A stretch of 5,873 bases of DNA from an uncultured Alphaproteobacteria bacterium (GTDB lineage Bacteria; Pseudomonadota; Alphaproteobacteria; RF32; CAG-239): assembly GCA_910580155.1 (NCBI GenBank), contig CAJTWX010000084.1, forward strand, positions 1-5,873, read 5' to 3'. Made by a program: the position numbers and the translations under genes. Positions within the stretch are counted from its first letter, which is position 1, and the number at the start of each line of letters is the position of its first letter. Below the pieces are notes generated by a model. It worked only from the letters and a program-made list of their open reading frames with translations. It was not told the DNA's origin and made no database searches. Below are positions 1 through 5,684 of the stretch, in pieces.

Positions 1-87
1 TTGTATGCGCGTGATGAAGCCGCCGCATCAAAGTTGGAAGAAGAAACGATAACCTACTTAAAAGATATCGAGCGTAATGCATACTGA
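1..87 (+). CDS. C-terminal 28 residues of an unidentified protein (5' end outside window)
   Basis: Frame 1 is open from the first base to a TGA at 85-87 and encodes a charged, helix-like tail ending KDIERNAY. Its stop lies inside the next gene, whose ATG is at 77-79, so the two reading frames overlap by 11 bases. Such overlap suggests co-transcription and translational coupling. The acidic stretch with three consecutive glutamates and the Leu/Ile pattern look like a terminal amphipathic helix. The fragment is too short to assign to a family and I do not name one. That it is coding rests on the open frame and the tight junction with a real gene. Confidence 0.6.
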   Translation: MYARDEAAASKLEEETITYLKDIERNAY

Positions 88-778
88 AATTTTAAAGTGG
101 TTGCAAAACAATGCAGACGAAAAATACCGTGCATTTTCTGCCAAACTGCTGCCGCCGGAAACGAAACTATTAGGCGTGCGGATACCTGTATTGCGCCGTT
201 ATGCTAAAACGATACTCAAAGAGGGGAGGGGTGAAGCGTATTTGAATATCCCTCCGCAGGAAATAATGTATCAGGAAGAGCAAATGCTCCACGCAATGAT
301 ATTGGCAAATGCAAAAATGCCGAAAGAGGATAAAATTCCGCTTATCAAAAAGTTTGTTCCCAATATTGATAATTGGGCCGTGTGTGATATTTTTTGTGCG
401 GATTTAAAAGAAGTCAAAAAATCACCGCAGTTATTTTTTAAGACATTTAAACCCTTATTGGCATCTGGACAAGAATACCAAGTCCGCTTTTTTTATGTTT
501 TGGCTTTAAGCTATTTTATCTCCGCCGGATATCTGGATGAACTCTTTTCTCTCATCGCAAAACAAAAATACACCGGCTATTACGATAAAATGGCCGTAGC
601 GTGGTTCTTGTCTGTAGCGTACGTCAAATTTCCCGTCGAAACAGAAGCATTTTTATTCAATACACCGCTTGAAGATTTTGTTTTCCGTAAATCAATCAGT
701 AAAATATGCGAGTCGTTTCGCGTCTCAAGAGAGGCTAAAATCCATCTGCGAACCTTAGCCTCAACGCATAAGCTTTAA
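77..778 (+). CDS. DNA alkylation repair protein, AlkD-like HEAT-repeat family
   Basis: The 233-residue protein matches the compact AlkD-like alkylpurine DNA glycosylase family (DNA_alkylation repair, HEAT-like repeats), which excises positively charged alkylated bases such as 3- and 7-methylpurines. Family signatures seen are VRIPVLR (residues 34-40), IDNWAVCD (97-104), YQVRFFYVLAL (134-144), YYDKMAVAWFLS (168-179) and the end motif from KSISKICESFR to HLRTL. Trp100, Asp104, Arg137 and Trp176 have spacing (4, 33 and 39 residues) close to the Bacillus cereus AlkD residues Trp109, Asp113, Arg148 and Trp187, so base excision activity is plausible. The length fits the family and the first Met aligns with its usual N terminus. 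There is no strong Shine-Dalgarno; the start overlaps the upstream stop, which suggests coupling. Its stop overlaps the convergent glyA stop. Some relatives have lost glycosylase activity, so substrate range is uncertain. Confidence 0.88.
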   Translation: MHTEILKWLQNNADEKYRAFSAKLLPPETKLLGVRIPVLRRYAKTILKEGRGEAYLNIPPQEIMYQEEQMLHAMILANAKMPKEDKIPLIKKFVPNIDNWAVCDIFCADLKEVKKSPQLFFKTFKPLLASGQEYQVRFFYVLALSYFISAGYLDELFSLIAKQKYTGYYDKMAVAWFLSVAYVKFPVETEAFLFNTPLEDFVFRKSISKICESFRVSREAKIHLRTLASTHKL

Positions 779-2031
779 TCTTGATAAATCGGAAAAGCCG
801 CCGTTAAGGCAAGGATGCGTTCTTTCACCATCGGCAAAACTGTTTCCGTATCGCCGGACACAATTGCATCCACCACATCGGCAATCGCATTGCCAATCAG
901 TTCAAACTCTTTTTCGGTAAAACCGCGTGTCGTTCCGGCAGGCGTACCTAAACGAATACCGGAAGTCACCGTTGGCGGCAGCGGGTCAAAAGGAATGGCA
1001 TTTTTATTAGCCGTAATGTTGACTTTTTCAAGCATTTCCGTCAGCTCTTTGCCGTTAATCCCTTTAGGTGACAAATCTACGAGTAATAAATGCGTATCCG
1101 TTCCGCCGGTTACAAGGTTTAAACCGCGCTTTTCTAATGTTTCACCTAACACTTTTGCATTTTTAATTACTTGTGCGGAGTAATTTTTGAACTCGTCGCT
1201 TAAAGCCTCTTTAAAACAAACAGCTTTTGCGGCAATAACGTGCTCTAATGGTCCGCCCTGCATCCCTGGAAAAATTGAAGAATTGATTTTCTTGGCAATT
1301 TCCGCATTGTTAGTCAAAATCGCCCCGCCGCGCGGACCGCGCAAAGTCTTATGTGTTGTTGTCGTCACCACATCGGCAAAATTTAGCGGATTCGGATAAA
1401 GTCCGCTTGCCACCAACCCTGCAAAATGCGCCATATCAACCATCAGCATTGCTCCGCATTCATTAGCAATCGCGCGGAATTTCACAAAGTCAATCTGTCG
1501 CGGATAAGACGAACATCCGGCAATAATCAGCTTCGGTCTATGATTCATTGCAAGGCTCTTGACTTGTTCATAATCAATCAATCCCGATTCTTCCATAACG
1601 CCGTATTGAATGGCATTAAACCATTTTCCCGACACCGAAACTCTCGCACCGTGTGTTAAATGCCCTCCGGCATCAAGGCTCATCCCGAGGATTGTATCCC
1701 CCGGTTTAAGCAGCGCGCCGTAAACAGCCATATTGGCCTGTGAACCGGAGTGGGGTTGCACATTCGCAAACTGTGCGTTGAAAAGCTGTTTCATCCGGTC
1801 AATTGCAAGCTGTTCAATTTTATCAACAAATTCACATCCGCCATAGTAACGCTTGCTCGGATACCCTTCAGCATATTTATTTGTCAAAATCGACCCTTGT
1901 GCCTGCAAAACCGCTTTTGAAACGATATTTTCGGAGGCAATCAGTTCCACATTGTCTTGTTGGCGTTTCAATTCTTCTTCAATCGCCGCATAAATATCTT
2001 TATCAAAATCTTTCAAAGTTTCGTTGTGCAT
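775..2031 (-). CDS. glyA: serine hydroxymethyltransferase
   Basis: This 418-residue PLP enzyme interconverts serine plus tetrahydrofolate with glycine plus 5,10-methylene-tetrahydrofolate, the main source of one-carbon units in the cytosol. The sequence is full length and diagnostic throughout: VELIASEN (28-35), KYAEGYP (52-58), RYYGG (61-65), QPHSGSQAN (92-100), GGHLTHG (122-128), VDMAHFAGL (198-206) and TTTTHKTLRGPRGG (223-236). Lys228 is the Schiff-base lysine; Asp199 and His202 are the cofactor-binding pair, and Arg360 in the SGIRLGTPA stretch binds the substrate carboxylate. Translation starts at 2029-2031 behind a clear GAGGA, 10 bases after the rpiB stop, so rpiB and glyA form one operon. 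The 3' end overlaps the convergent alkylation repair gene by 4 bases, and no separate terminator is visible between them. No unusual residue was seen. Confidence 0.98.
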   Translation of the reverse strand: MHNETLKDFDKDIYAAIEEELKRQQDNVELIASENIVSKAVLQAQGSILTNKYAEGYPSKRYYGGCEFVDKIEQLAIDRMKQLFNAQFANVQPHSGSQANMAVYGALLKPGDTILGMSLDAGGHLTHGARVSVSGKWFNAIQYGVMEESGLIDYEQVKSLAMNHRPKLIIAGCSSYPRQIDFVKFRAIANECGAMLMVDMAHFAGLVASGLYPNPLNFADVVTTTTHKTLRGPRGGAILTNNAEIAKKINSSIFPGMQGGPLEHVIAAKAVCFKEALSDEFKNYSAQVIKNAKVLGETLEKRGLNLVTGGTDTHLLLVDLSPKGINGKELTEMLEKVNITANKNAIPFDPLPPTVTSGIRLGTPAGTTRGFTEKEFELIGNAIADVVDAIVSGDTETVLPMVKERILALTAAFPIYQD

Positions 2032-2041
2032 TTTTTCCTCA

Positions 2042-2470
2042 CTACATATCTAACAAATCGATTCTTTTTTGGTGGCGTCCGCCCTCAAATTCCGTATTTA
2101 AAAAAATGTCAATACGTTTGGCAACATCAACTTTCGTCATAGTCCGCCCGCCAAAAACAATGATATTGGCATTATTATGTTTTTTTACCATTTCAGCAGT
2201 TTCATCAGAATAGAGCAGGGCGGCGCGAATACCTTTATGCCGGTTTGCGCGGATGGAAATGCCGATTCCCGTACCGCAGACTAAAACACCTAAATCAGCG
2301 TTATTGTCAAGCACAGCTTTCGCTACCTTATCGGCAAAATGAGGGTAGTCAACAGATGCGGTGTCATTAGTCCCCAAATCAAGCACTTCAATCTTTTTTT
2401 CTTTCAAAACATCGCCGATAAAGTTTTTCATTTCCAGTCCGGCGTGGTCAGAAGCAATTGCAATTCTCAT
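2042..2470 (-). CDS. rpiB: ribose-5-phosphate isomerase B
   Basis: This 142-residue protein is a LacAB/RpiB-family sugar-phosphate isomerase, converting ribose-5-phosphate and ribulose-5-phosphate in the non-oxidative pentose phosphate pathway. The family fingerprint is complete: IASDHAG near the N terminus (Asp8, His9), DYPHFA (41-46), the active-site loop VCGTGIGISIRANR (64-77) with catalytic Cys65 and Thr67, and HNNAN (98-102) with His98. The C-terminal phosphate-binding segment GGRHQKRI (130-137) is also present. A GGAGA lies 7 bases ahead of the ATG at 2468-2470. The gene is first in a two-gene operon with glyA, an arrangement common in alphaproteobacteria. A related allose-6-phosphate isomerase role is possible for the family, but the operon context supports housekeeping RpiB. 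Confidence 0.96.
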   Translation of the reverse strand: MRIAIASDHAGLEMKNFIGDVLKEKKIEVLDLGTNDTASVDYPHFADKVAKAVLDNNADLGVLVCGTGIGISIRANRHKGIRAALLYSDETAEMVKKHNNANIIVFGGRTMTKVDVAKRIDIFLNTEFEGGRHQKRIDLLDM

Positions 2471-2521
2471 CTAAAATCTCCAAATTTCATATAGGCGAAA
2501 CATTAGCAAATCCTGTAATTA

Positions 2522-2550
2522 AATATAATCATTTCCCAAGATATGCACAA
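2522..2550 (-). promoter_or_regulatory. possible promoter of the rpiB-glyA operon
   Basis: On the minus strand a weak -35 candidate TTGTGC (2550 down to 2545) is followed after 17 bases by TATATT (2527 down to 2522). This would give a leader of roughly 45 bases before the rpiB ATG. The -35 match is poor (3 of 6), so this is only the best candidate in the short divergent region 2471-2585. Confidence 0.3.
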
Positions 2551-2552
2551 CA

Positions 2553-2615
2553 AAAATTTTTTTTCACAATTTTAAAAAAAATGTATTGACGTTCAAATTT
2601 TTTTATGTATATATA
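2553..2615 (+). promoter_or_regulatory. promoter of the tRNA-Cys/tRNA-Asn unit, with A/T-tract UP-like element
   Basis: TTGACG at 2586-2591 is followed by the overlapping -10 candidates TATATA at 2608-2613 (16-base spacer) and 2610-2615 (18-base spacer). Phased A and T runs from about 2553 to 2582 sit immediately upstream of the -35, as in UP elements of stable-RNA promoters. The predicted start near 2619-2623 leaves a short leader before tRNA-Cys. The arms CAACTCA (2616-2622) and TGAGTTG (2643-2649) are inverted repeats that could fold the precursor's 5' leader. Confidence 0.6.
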
Positions 2616-2648
2616 CAACTCACCACGGTGACGTTGGTACGTTGAGTT

Positions 2649-2723
2649 GGCCGGTTGGCAGAGTGGCTCATGCAGAGGACTGCAAATCCTTGTACATCGG
2701 TTCAATTCCGGTACCGGCCTCCA
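2649..2723 (+). tRNA. tRNA-Cys (anticodon GCA)
   Basis: A full cloverleaf can be drawn. The acceptor stem GGCCGGT pairs with ACCGGCC (2713-2719), and a short D arm GCA/TGC matches the layout of E. coli tRNA-Cys. The anticodon stem is GAGGA/TCCTT with loop CTGCAAA and anticodon GCA at 2682-2684. The T arm is ATCGG/CCGGT around TTCAATT. The discriminator is T2720, the identity base expected for tRNA-Cys, and CCA is encoded at 2721-2723. The total is 75 bases. It is first of two tRNAs, separated from the next by 11 bases. Confidence 0.97.
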
Positions 2724-2734
2724 ATAAGGTTTAT

Positions 2735-2809
2735 TCCGACTTAGCTCAGCGGTAGAGCAATCGGCTGTTAACCGATCGGTCATCTGTTCGAATCAGATAG
2801 TCGGAGCCA
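2735..2809 (+). tRNA. tRNA-Asn (anticodon GTT)
   Basis: The acceptor stem TCCGACT pairs with AGTCGGA (2799-2805). The D arm contains AGCGGTAGA, and the anticodon stem ATCGG/CCGAT encloses loop CTGTTAA with anticodon GTT at 2767-2769. The T arm has loop TTCGAAT. The discriminator is G2806 and CCA is encoded at 2807-2809. Both features match bacterial tRNA-Asn. It follows tRNA-Cys in the same unit and is followed within four bases by the terminator hairpin. The linker between the tRNAs holds a small inverted repeat AATAA-GGT-TTATT (2723-2735). Confidence 0.97.
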
Positions 2810-2812
2810 TCA

Positions 2813-2850
2813 AAAAGCGTTCTTTGAAAAACAAAGGGCGCTTTTATTTT
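2813..2850 (+). terminator. intrinsic terminator of the tRNA unit
   Basis: A 14-bp stem (2813-2826 with 2832-2845, including two G-U pairs) closes an AAAAA loop and is followed by A and four T residues. The 3' arm itself ends in TTTT. It lies directly after tRNA-Asn and only 13 bases before the beta-lactamase start, so it separates, or attenuates, transcription between the tRNAs and that gene. Confidence 0.85.
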
Positions 2851-2863
2851 ATCAGGTGCAAGA

Positions 2864-3718
2864 ATGCGTTTTTTACTTCAGATTATAATCGTTTCAACTC
2901 TTTTGGCCTGCACTCAAACATCACCGTTTGTAAACGAAATAAAACACAAAAAAGCAGATATCGGAATTGCTATTGCAGATGATATGACTTATTGGGAAAA
3001 CAGCTCACGCATCTATCCGTTAATGAGCGTATTTAAGCTTCATATTGCCGCCGCAATAATGGATAAGGTCAATAAAGGCGAATTAAACCTTGAGCAAAAT
3101 ATAAAAATTTCAGCAGAGGAATTAGATATAAACACTTGGACACCGATGTTAAAAAAATATCCTCAAACCGGATTTAATATCAAACTTCGCGACCTTCTGT
3201 ATTATATGCTGGCCGAAAGCGATAATAATGCTTGTGATATTCTGATTGAAAAAGCAGGAGGAATTGCTGCAGTACAGGAATATGTGCAACGTATCGGTCT
3301 GAAAAACACCACCATAAAAGTTACCGAAGGCCAAATGCAAAAAGATAAAATGTCGCAATATCAAAACACCGCCACACTGGAAGATTTAATCTTGTTGTTA
3401 AAGAAAATAAATAATAATGAATTGTTTGTCCCGATTCTACATAAAGAACTTATTGACATAATGTTCCAAACCAATACCGGTGAAGATAAGATAAAAAAAT
3501 ATCTGCCGCAAACAGTCTGTGTTGCTCATAAAACCGGTTCGTCTTCGCGGCTGAAGAATAAAAAAATCGCCGATAATGATATAGCAATTATTAAAGACGG
3601 TAATAAAATTTATTATTTAGCCGTACTCATAACCGATTCGTATGAAACAGATGACACAAATGCCGAAATAATTGCAAAAATCTCAAAAGCGGCATACATA
3701 GCATCTGTGAATAAATAA
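2864..3718 (+). CDS. class A beta-lactamase, A2 (CfxA/CblA/PER-like) type, predicted lipoprotein
   Basis: The 284-residue protein carries all class A serine beta-lactamase motifs: S55-V-F-K58 (Ambler 70-73), S119-D-N121 (130-132), Glu155 (166) in TEGQM, and K223-T-G225 (234-236). It hydrolyses the beta-lactam ring through an acyl-serine. Features of the A2 branch are the NTWTPML segment (90-96), Asp125 in SDNNACD (Ambler 136, Asn in the A1 group), and QYQN (165-168) after a lengthened omega loop. Position 170, two residues past Gln in EGQMQ, is Gln158 rather than Asn (A1) or His (PER). The N terminus has Arg2, a hydrophobic stretch and a lipobox-like LLAC with Cys16, suggesting a lipid-anchored periplasmic enzyme. 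AGGTG lies 5 bases before the ATG. The gene looks more AT-rich than its neighbours, which fits acquisition by transfer. No dedicated promoter is evident and no terminator follows. Drug spectrum cannot be read from sequence alone. Confidence 0.92.
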   Translation: MRFLLQIIIVSTLLACTQTSPFVNEIKHKKADIGIAIADDMTYWENSSRIYPLMSVFKLHIAAAIMDKVNKGELNLEQNIKISAEELDINTWTPMLKKYPQTGFNIKLRDLLYYMLAESDNNACDILIEKAGGIAAVQEYVQRIGLKNTTIKVTEGQMQKDKMSQYQNTATLEDLILLLKKINNNELFVPILHKELIDIMFQTNTGEDKIKKYLPQTVCVAHKTGSSSRLKNKKIADNDIAIIKDGNKIYYLAVLITDSYETDDTNAEIIAKISKAAYIASVNK

Positions 3719-3728
3719 ATTTTCCACA

Positions 3729-3759
3729 TTGACTTAGAGTTACCTCTAAAAATTATCAT
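3729..3759 (+). promoter_or_regulatory. MerR-family-type promoter with 19-bp spacer and dyad operator
   Basis: A -35 TTGACT (3729-3734) and a -10 TATCAT (3754-3759) are separated by exactly 19 bases. The perfect inverted repeat TTAGAG-TTAC-CTCTAA (3734-3749) lies between them. Over-long 19-20-bp spacers containing a dyad are characteristic of promoters that MerR-family activators untwist. The motif resembles the CTTAGAGT-ACTCTAAG operators of the AdhR/NmlR-like group. No merR gene lies in the window, so the regulator would act in trans. The predicted start is about 20 bases before the Shine-Dalgarno of the hydrolase gene. Confidence 0.75.
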
Positions 3760-3789
3760 CTCCTTGTAAACAATTTTTAGGAGAGCAAT

Positions 3790-4746
3790 ATGAATATGAG
3801 AAAATTATGCGTATTAGGGGCAGCAGCCATCAGCTTTATCTGTGTTGCACCAGATTCGGCAACATCCGCCGCCTCAACCGCAAAGTGGGATAAAGTTTTC
3901 AAAAAAAGCGATAAAGTTGATGTTCAAAAAGTAACTTTCAAAAATCGTTATGGTATTGAACTGACAGGAGATTTATATACCCCGAAAAATAAAGCTGAAG
4001 GCAAACTTGCAGCCATCGCTGTCAGTGGGCCATTCGGAGCGGTTAAGGAGCAAGTTTCGGGGCTTTACGCACAAACATTGGCCGAACGCGGGTTCATCAC
4101 TTTGGCGTTTGACCCGTCATTCACGGGAGAATCCGGCGGCACACCGCGTCACGTTGCCTCGCCGGATATCAATACCGAAGACTTCAGCGCCGCGGTGGAT
4201 TATCTTTCTGCCCGCTCCGATGTTGATGAGAATAAAATCGGCATATTGGGAATTTGTGGTTTCGGTGGAATGGGCTTAAACGCTGCAGCAATGGATACGC
4301 GCATTAAAGCAACCGTTACCTCCACAATGTATGATATGAGTCGTGTTAATGCAAACGGCTATTTCGATTCGATGACACCGGAAGACAGATACACGCTGCG
4401 CGAAAAGCTAAATGCTCAACGTACCGAAGACTATAAAAACGGCAATTATGCCAAAGGTTCCGGTTTGCCTGATAAACTAACAGGTGAGGAGCCGCAATTT
4501 GTTAAGGATTATTATGGTTATTACAAAACTCCGCGCGGTTTCCACGAGCGTTCTATCAATTCTAATGGCAATTGGAACGAAACATCAGTGCTGTCATTTA
4601 TGACAATGCCGATTCTCACTTATTCAAACGAGATTAAAAATGCAGTACTGATGATACACGGCGAAAATGCACAACCAATAATGACAAAAAAAGCCGTCTT
4701 GATGAAAGACAGCAGGAAGTTAGAAGCTATTGATAGAATAGTGTAG
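3790..4746 (+). pseudogene. exported alpha/beta hydrolase (dienelactone hydrolase-like), C-terminally truncated
   Basis: The 318-residue product has a signal peptide: basic MNMRK, a hydrophobic core to about residue 20, and a likely cleavage near SAA (26-28). It acts outside the cytoplasm if made. The body is an alpha/beta hydrolase: TGDLYTP (59-65), AIAVSGPFG (75-83), LAFDPSFTGESGG (105-117), VDYLSARSDVDENKIGILG (136-154) and the nucleophile-elbow region GICGFGGMG (154-162), where Cys156 stands in place of a GxSxG serine. STMYDMSR, GYFDSM and YYKTPRGFHERS belong to a widespread family of unknown substrate. The family normally continues some 20-30 residues beyond this end, through a conserved G-A-x-H segment with the catalytic His. 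Here the chain stops with TAG at 4744 after EAIDRIV, just before that His. The ATG at 3790 is preferred over 3796 because AGGAG (3779-3783) is 6 bases upstream. Transcription is likely MerR-controlled. The protein may be inactive. Confidence 0.7.
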
Positions 4747-4788
4747 TATATTAGTTATAAATAACATATTTTACTACCTTCCTGCCGT
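4709..4788 (+). repeat. imperfect 15-bp inverted repeat spanning the hydrolase 3' end
   Basis: ACAGCAGGAAGTTAG (4709-4723) pairs with CTACCTTCCTGCCGT (4774-4788) at 13 of 15 positions across a 50-base A/T-rich loop. The left arm lies in the last codons of the truncated gene and the right arm overlaps the terminator stem. It may be an RNA hairpin or a decayed element end. No target-site duplication was recognised. Confidence 0.55.
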
Positions 4789-4809
4789 TAAGCAAAAAGG
4801 TAGTTTTTT
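4773..4809 (+). terminator. probable intrinsic terminator after the hydrolase gene
   Basis: Perfect 8-bp arms ACTACCTT (4773-4780) and AAGGTAGT (4797-4804) enclose a 16-base loop and run into six T residues (4804-4809). The orientation fits termination of rightward transcription from the hydrolase gene, 27 bases past its stop. The loop is longer than usual, and the stem competes with a second pairing described in the findings. Confidence 0.6.
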
Positions 4810-4833
4810 ACGCCTGTAGTCAGACAACTATCA

Positions 4834-4908
4834 GAGGCTTCTAAACCTCACGTTGGTCATCAACCAATGCGAAATCAAAGTATTGTATGGTGAAATAAAA
4901 GTCAATAC
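4834..4908. other. intergenic stretch with small inverted repeats, no gene seen
   Basis: Between the hydrolase terminator and the converging regulator gene lie three short dyads. They are GAGG/CCTC (4834-4837 with 4846-4849), CGTTGGT/ACCAATG around CATCA (4851-4857 with 4863-4869, one G-T pair on the + strand), and GTATTG/CAATAC (4880-4885 with 4903-4908). The last could serve as a weak 3' end for the minus-strand regulator transcript. No convincing start-plus-ribosome-site ORF was found on either strand. Confidence 0.35.
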
Positions 4909-4924
4909 ATATTTAAGAAAAGAA

Positions 4925-5566
4925 TCAAAACTCTTCTTTGTTTTTCAAATTGTCATACCGCTTATGAATGCACCCGATACAGGTTTTATGCACGCCATCG
5001 GTAATCTCATAAATCATAAACCGCCCGTCGCGGGTAACGGTCACAAACCCGTCATCACGGAGTTTTTTTAGTTGTTGTGATACCTTTATCTGTTCCAGCC
5101 CCGTGCCGTTGACAATCTCGGTAACGTTCTGCGCCCCTTTAATCTCCAGCCACTCAAGAATACGCATTTTCTCAATATGGGCAAACAGTTTCATCCGATT
5201 CGCTGTCATCATTGTATAGTCTGCCGGTAATACGGCCTTAACCCCGTCCTGTAAAAAGAAAAAGCAGTCGGTCATATAGGCATAAAGCTTACGCAAACAA
5301 ACAAAGATGCTCGCCGGATATTCTTCCATAATGTTATAATAGATAAAAATCCCTTTGCGCGTAGTCTTCACCAGATGGCTCTCGCGCATCTTTTTCAAGG
5401 CTTGCGATACAATAACCTGCTCAGCCCCAAGCGCTTTTGTAATCGCCGAAACCGACGAACTGCCGTTGACATCCAGATATTCCAAAATTCTGAGCCGCAA
5501 AGGATGGGAAATATAACTAATCCCCTTAACCGCTTTTTTCATAACCTCAATCGGCAGCTGTTCCAT
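4925..5566 (-). CDS. tandem winged-helix transcriptional regulator (two ArsR-like domains)
   Basis: The 213-residue protein consists of two homologous ArsR-type winged-helix DNA-binding domains. The first spans about 17-80: HPLRLRILEYL, then VSAITKALG, then recognition-helix-like VIVSQALKKMRESHLV, then wing RKGIFIYYNI. The second spans about 125-190: KMRILEWLEIKG, then VTEIVNGTG, then IKVSQQLKKLRDDGFV, then wing RDGRFMIYEI. A linker with YAYMTDCFFFL joins them, so one chain may act like a pre-formed dimer. Cysteines are C90, C101 and a C-terminal C196-x2-C199 followed by His201, possible metal or redox ligands, though no standard ArsR metal site is obvious. The start at 5564-5566 has GAGGA just upstream. 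A longer in-frame ATG at 5638 is rejected because it would lie in a terminator and read through the promoter. It converges on the truncated hydrolase gene. Its target and signal are unknown. Confidence 0.85.
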   Translation of the reverse strand: MEQLPIEVMKKAVKGISYISHPLRLRILEYLDVNGSSSVSAITKALGAEQVIVSQALKKMRESHLVKTTRKGIFIYYNIMEEYPASIFVCLRKLYAYMTDCFFFLQDGVKAVLPADYTMMTANRMKLFAHIEKMRILEWLEIKGAQNVTEIVNGTGLEQIKVSQQLKKLRDDGFVTVTRDGRFMIYEITDGVHKTCIGCIHKRYDNLKNKEEF

Positions 5567-5593
5567 AATTTCCTCACTTGTCAATTTAATGCT

Positions 5594-5621
5594 AATATAA
5601 CAAAATAAATCCCGATTGCAA
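5594..5621 (-). promoter_or_regulatory. promoter of the tandem winged-helix regulator gene
   Basis: On the minus strand TTGCAA (5621 down to 5616) and TATATT (5599 down to 5594) are spaced by 16 bases. This predicts a start near 5587 and a leader of about 20 bases. It sits directly downstream of the terminator at 5624-5653, giving the regulator gene its own unit. Confidence 0.6.
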
Positions 5622-5623
5622 AC

Positions 5624-5653
5624 AAAAAAATCCCCCACTGTTTGGCGAGGGAT
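5624..5653 (-). terminator. intrinsic terminator of the upstream minus-strand small gene
   Basis: Read on the minus strand, ATCCCTCGC pairs with GTGGGGGAT (two G-U pairs, 9 bp) around loop CAAACA and is followed by seven T residues. On the + strand there is no T run after the hairpin, so it works only leftward. It closes the unit of the small secreted-peptide gene and insulates the regulator promoter. Confidence 0.8.
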
Positions 5654-5684
5654 CAGGAGGAAAAAGTTATGGCAAATGTATCAT

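Noticed and set aside
815..1659. Three + strand ORFs (815-1183, 1187-1399, 1426-1659)
   Set aside because: They lie wholly antisense to the clearly coding glyA gene, lack ribosome sites and show no family resemblance.
1803..2213. Two + strand ORFs across the glyA/rpiB junction (1803-2213, 1957-2142)
   Set aside because: Antisense shadows of two well-supported housekeeping genes.
2529..2783. Minus-strand 84-codon ORF
   Set aside because: It is the reverse complement of both tRNA genes and their promoter, so it is not a protein gene.
2780..2809. tRNA-Asn 3' end as a phage or island attachment site
   Set aside because: No second copy of the tRNA 3' sequence and no integrase was seen in the window.
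3149..3364. Minus-strand 71-codon ORF
   Set aside because: Antisense to the beta-lactamase motif region; no independent support.
4007..4279. + strand 90-codon ORF
   Set aside because: Out-of-frame shadow of the alpha/beta hydrolase core.
4853..5071. + strand 72-codon ORF
   Set aside because: Its second half is antisense to the winged-helix regulator and there is no Shine-Dalgarno before the start.
5375..5608. + strand 77-codon ORF
   Set aside because: Antisense to the first winged-helix domain and its promoter; no family resemblance.
5567..5638. Upstream ATG that would lengthen the regulator by 24 residues
   Set aside because: It lies in the terminator hairpin and the extension covers the -35 and -10; the ATG at 5566 has a GAGGA and begins just before the first domain.
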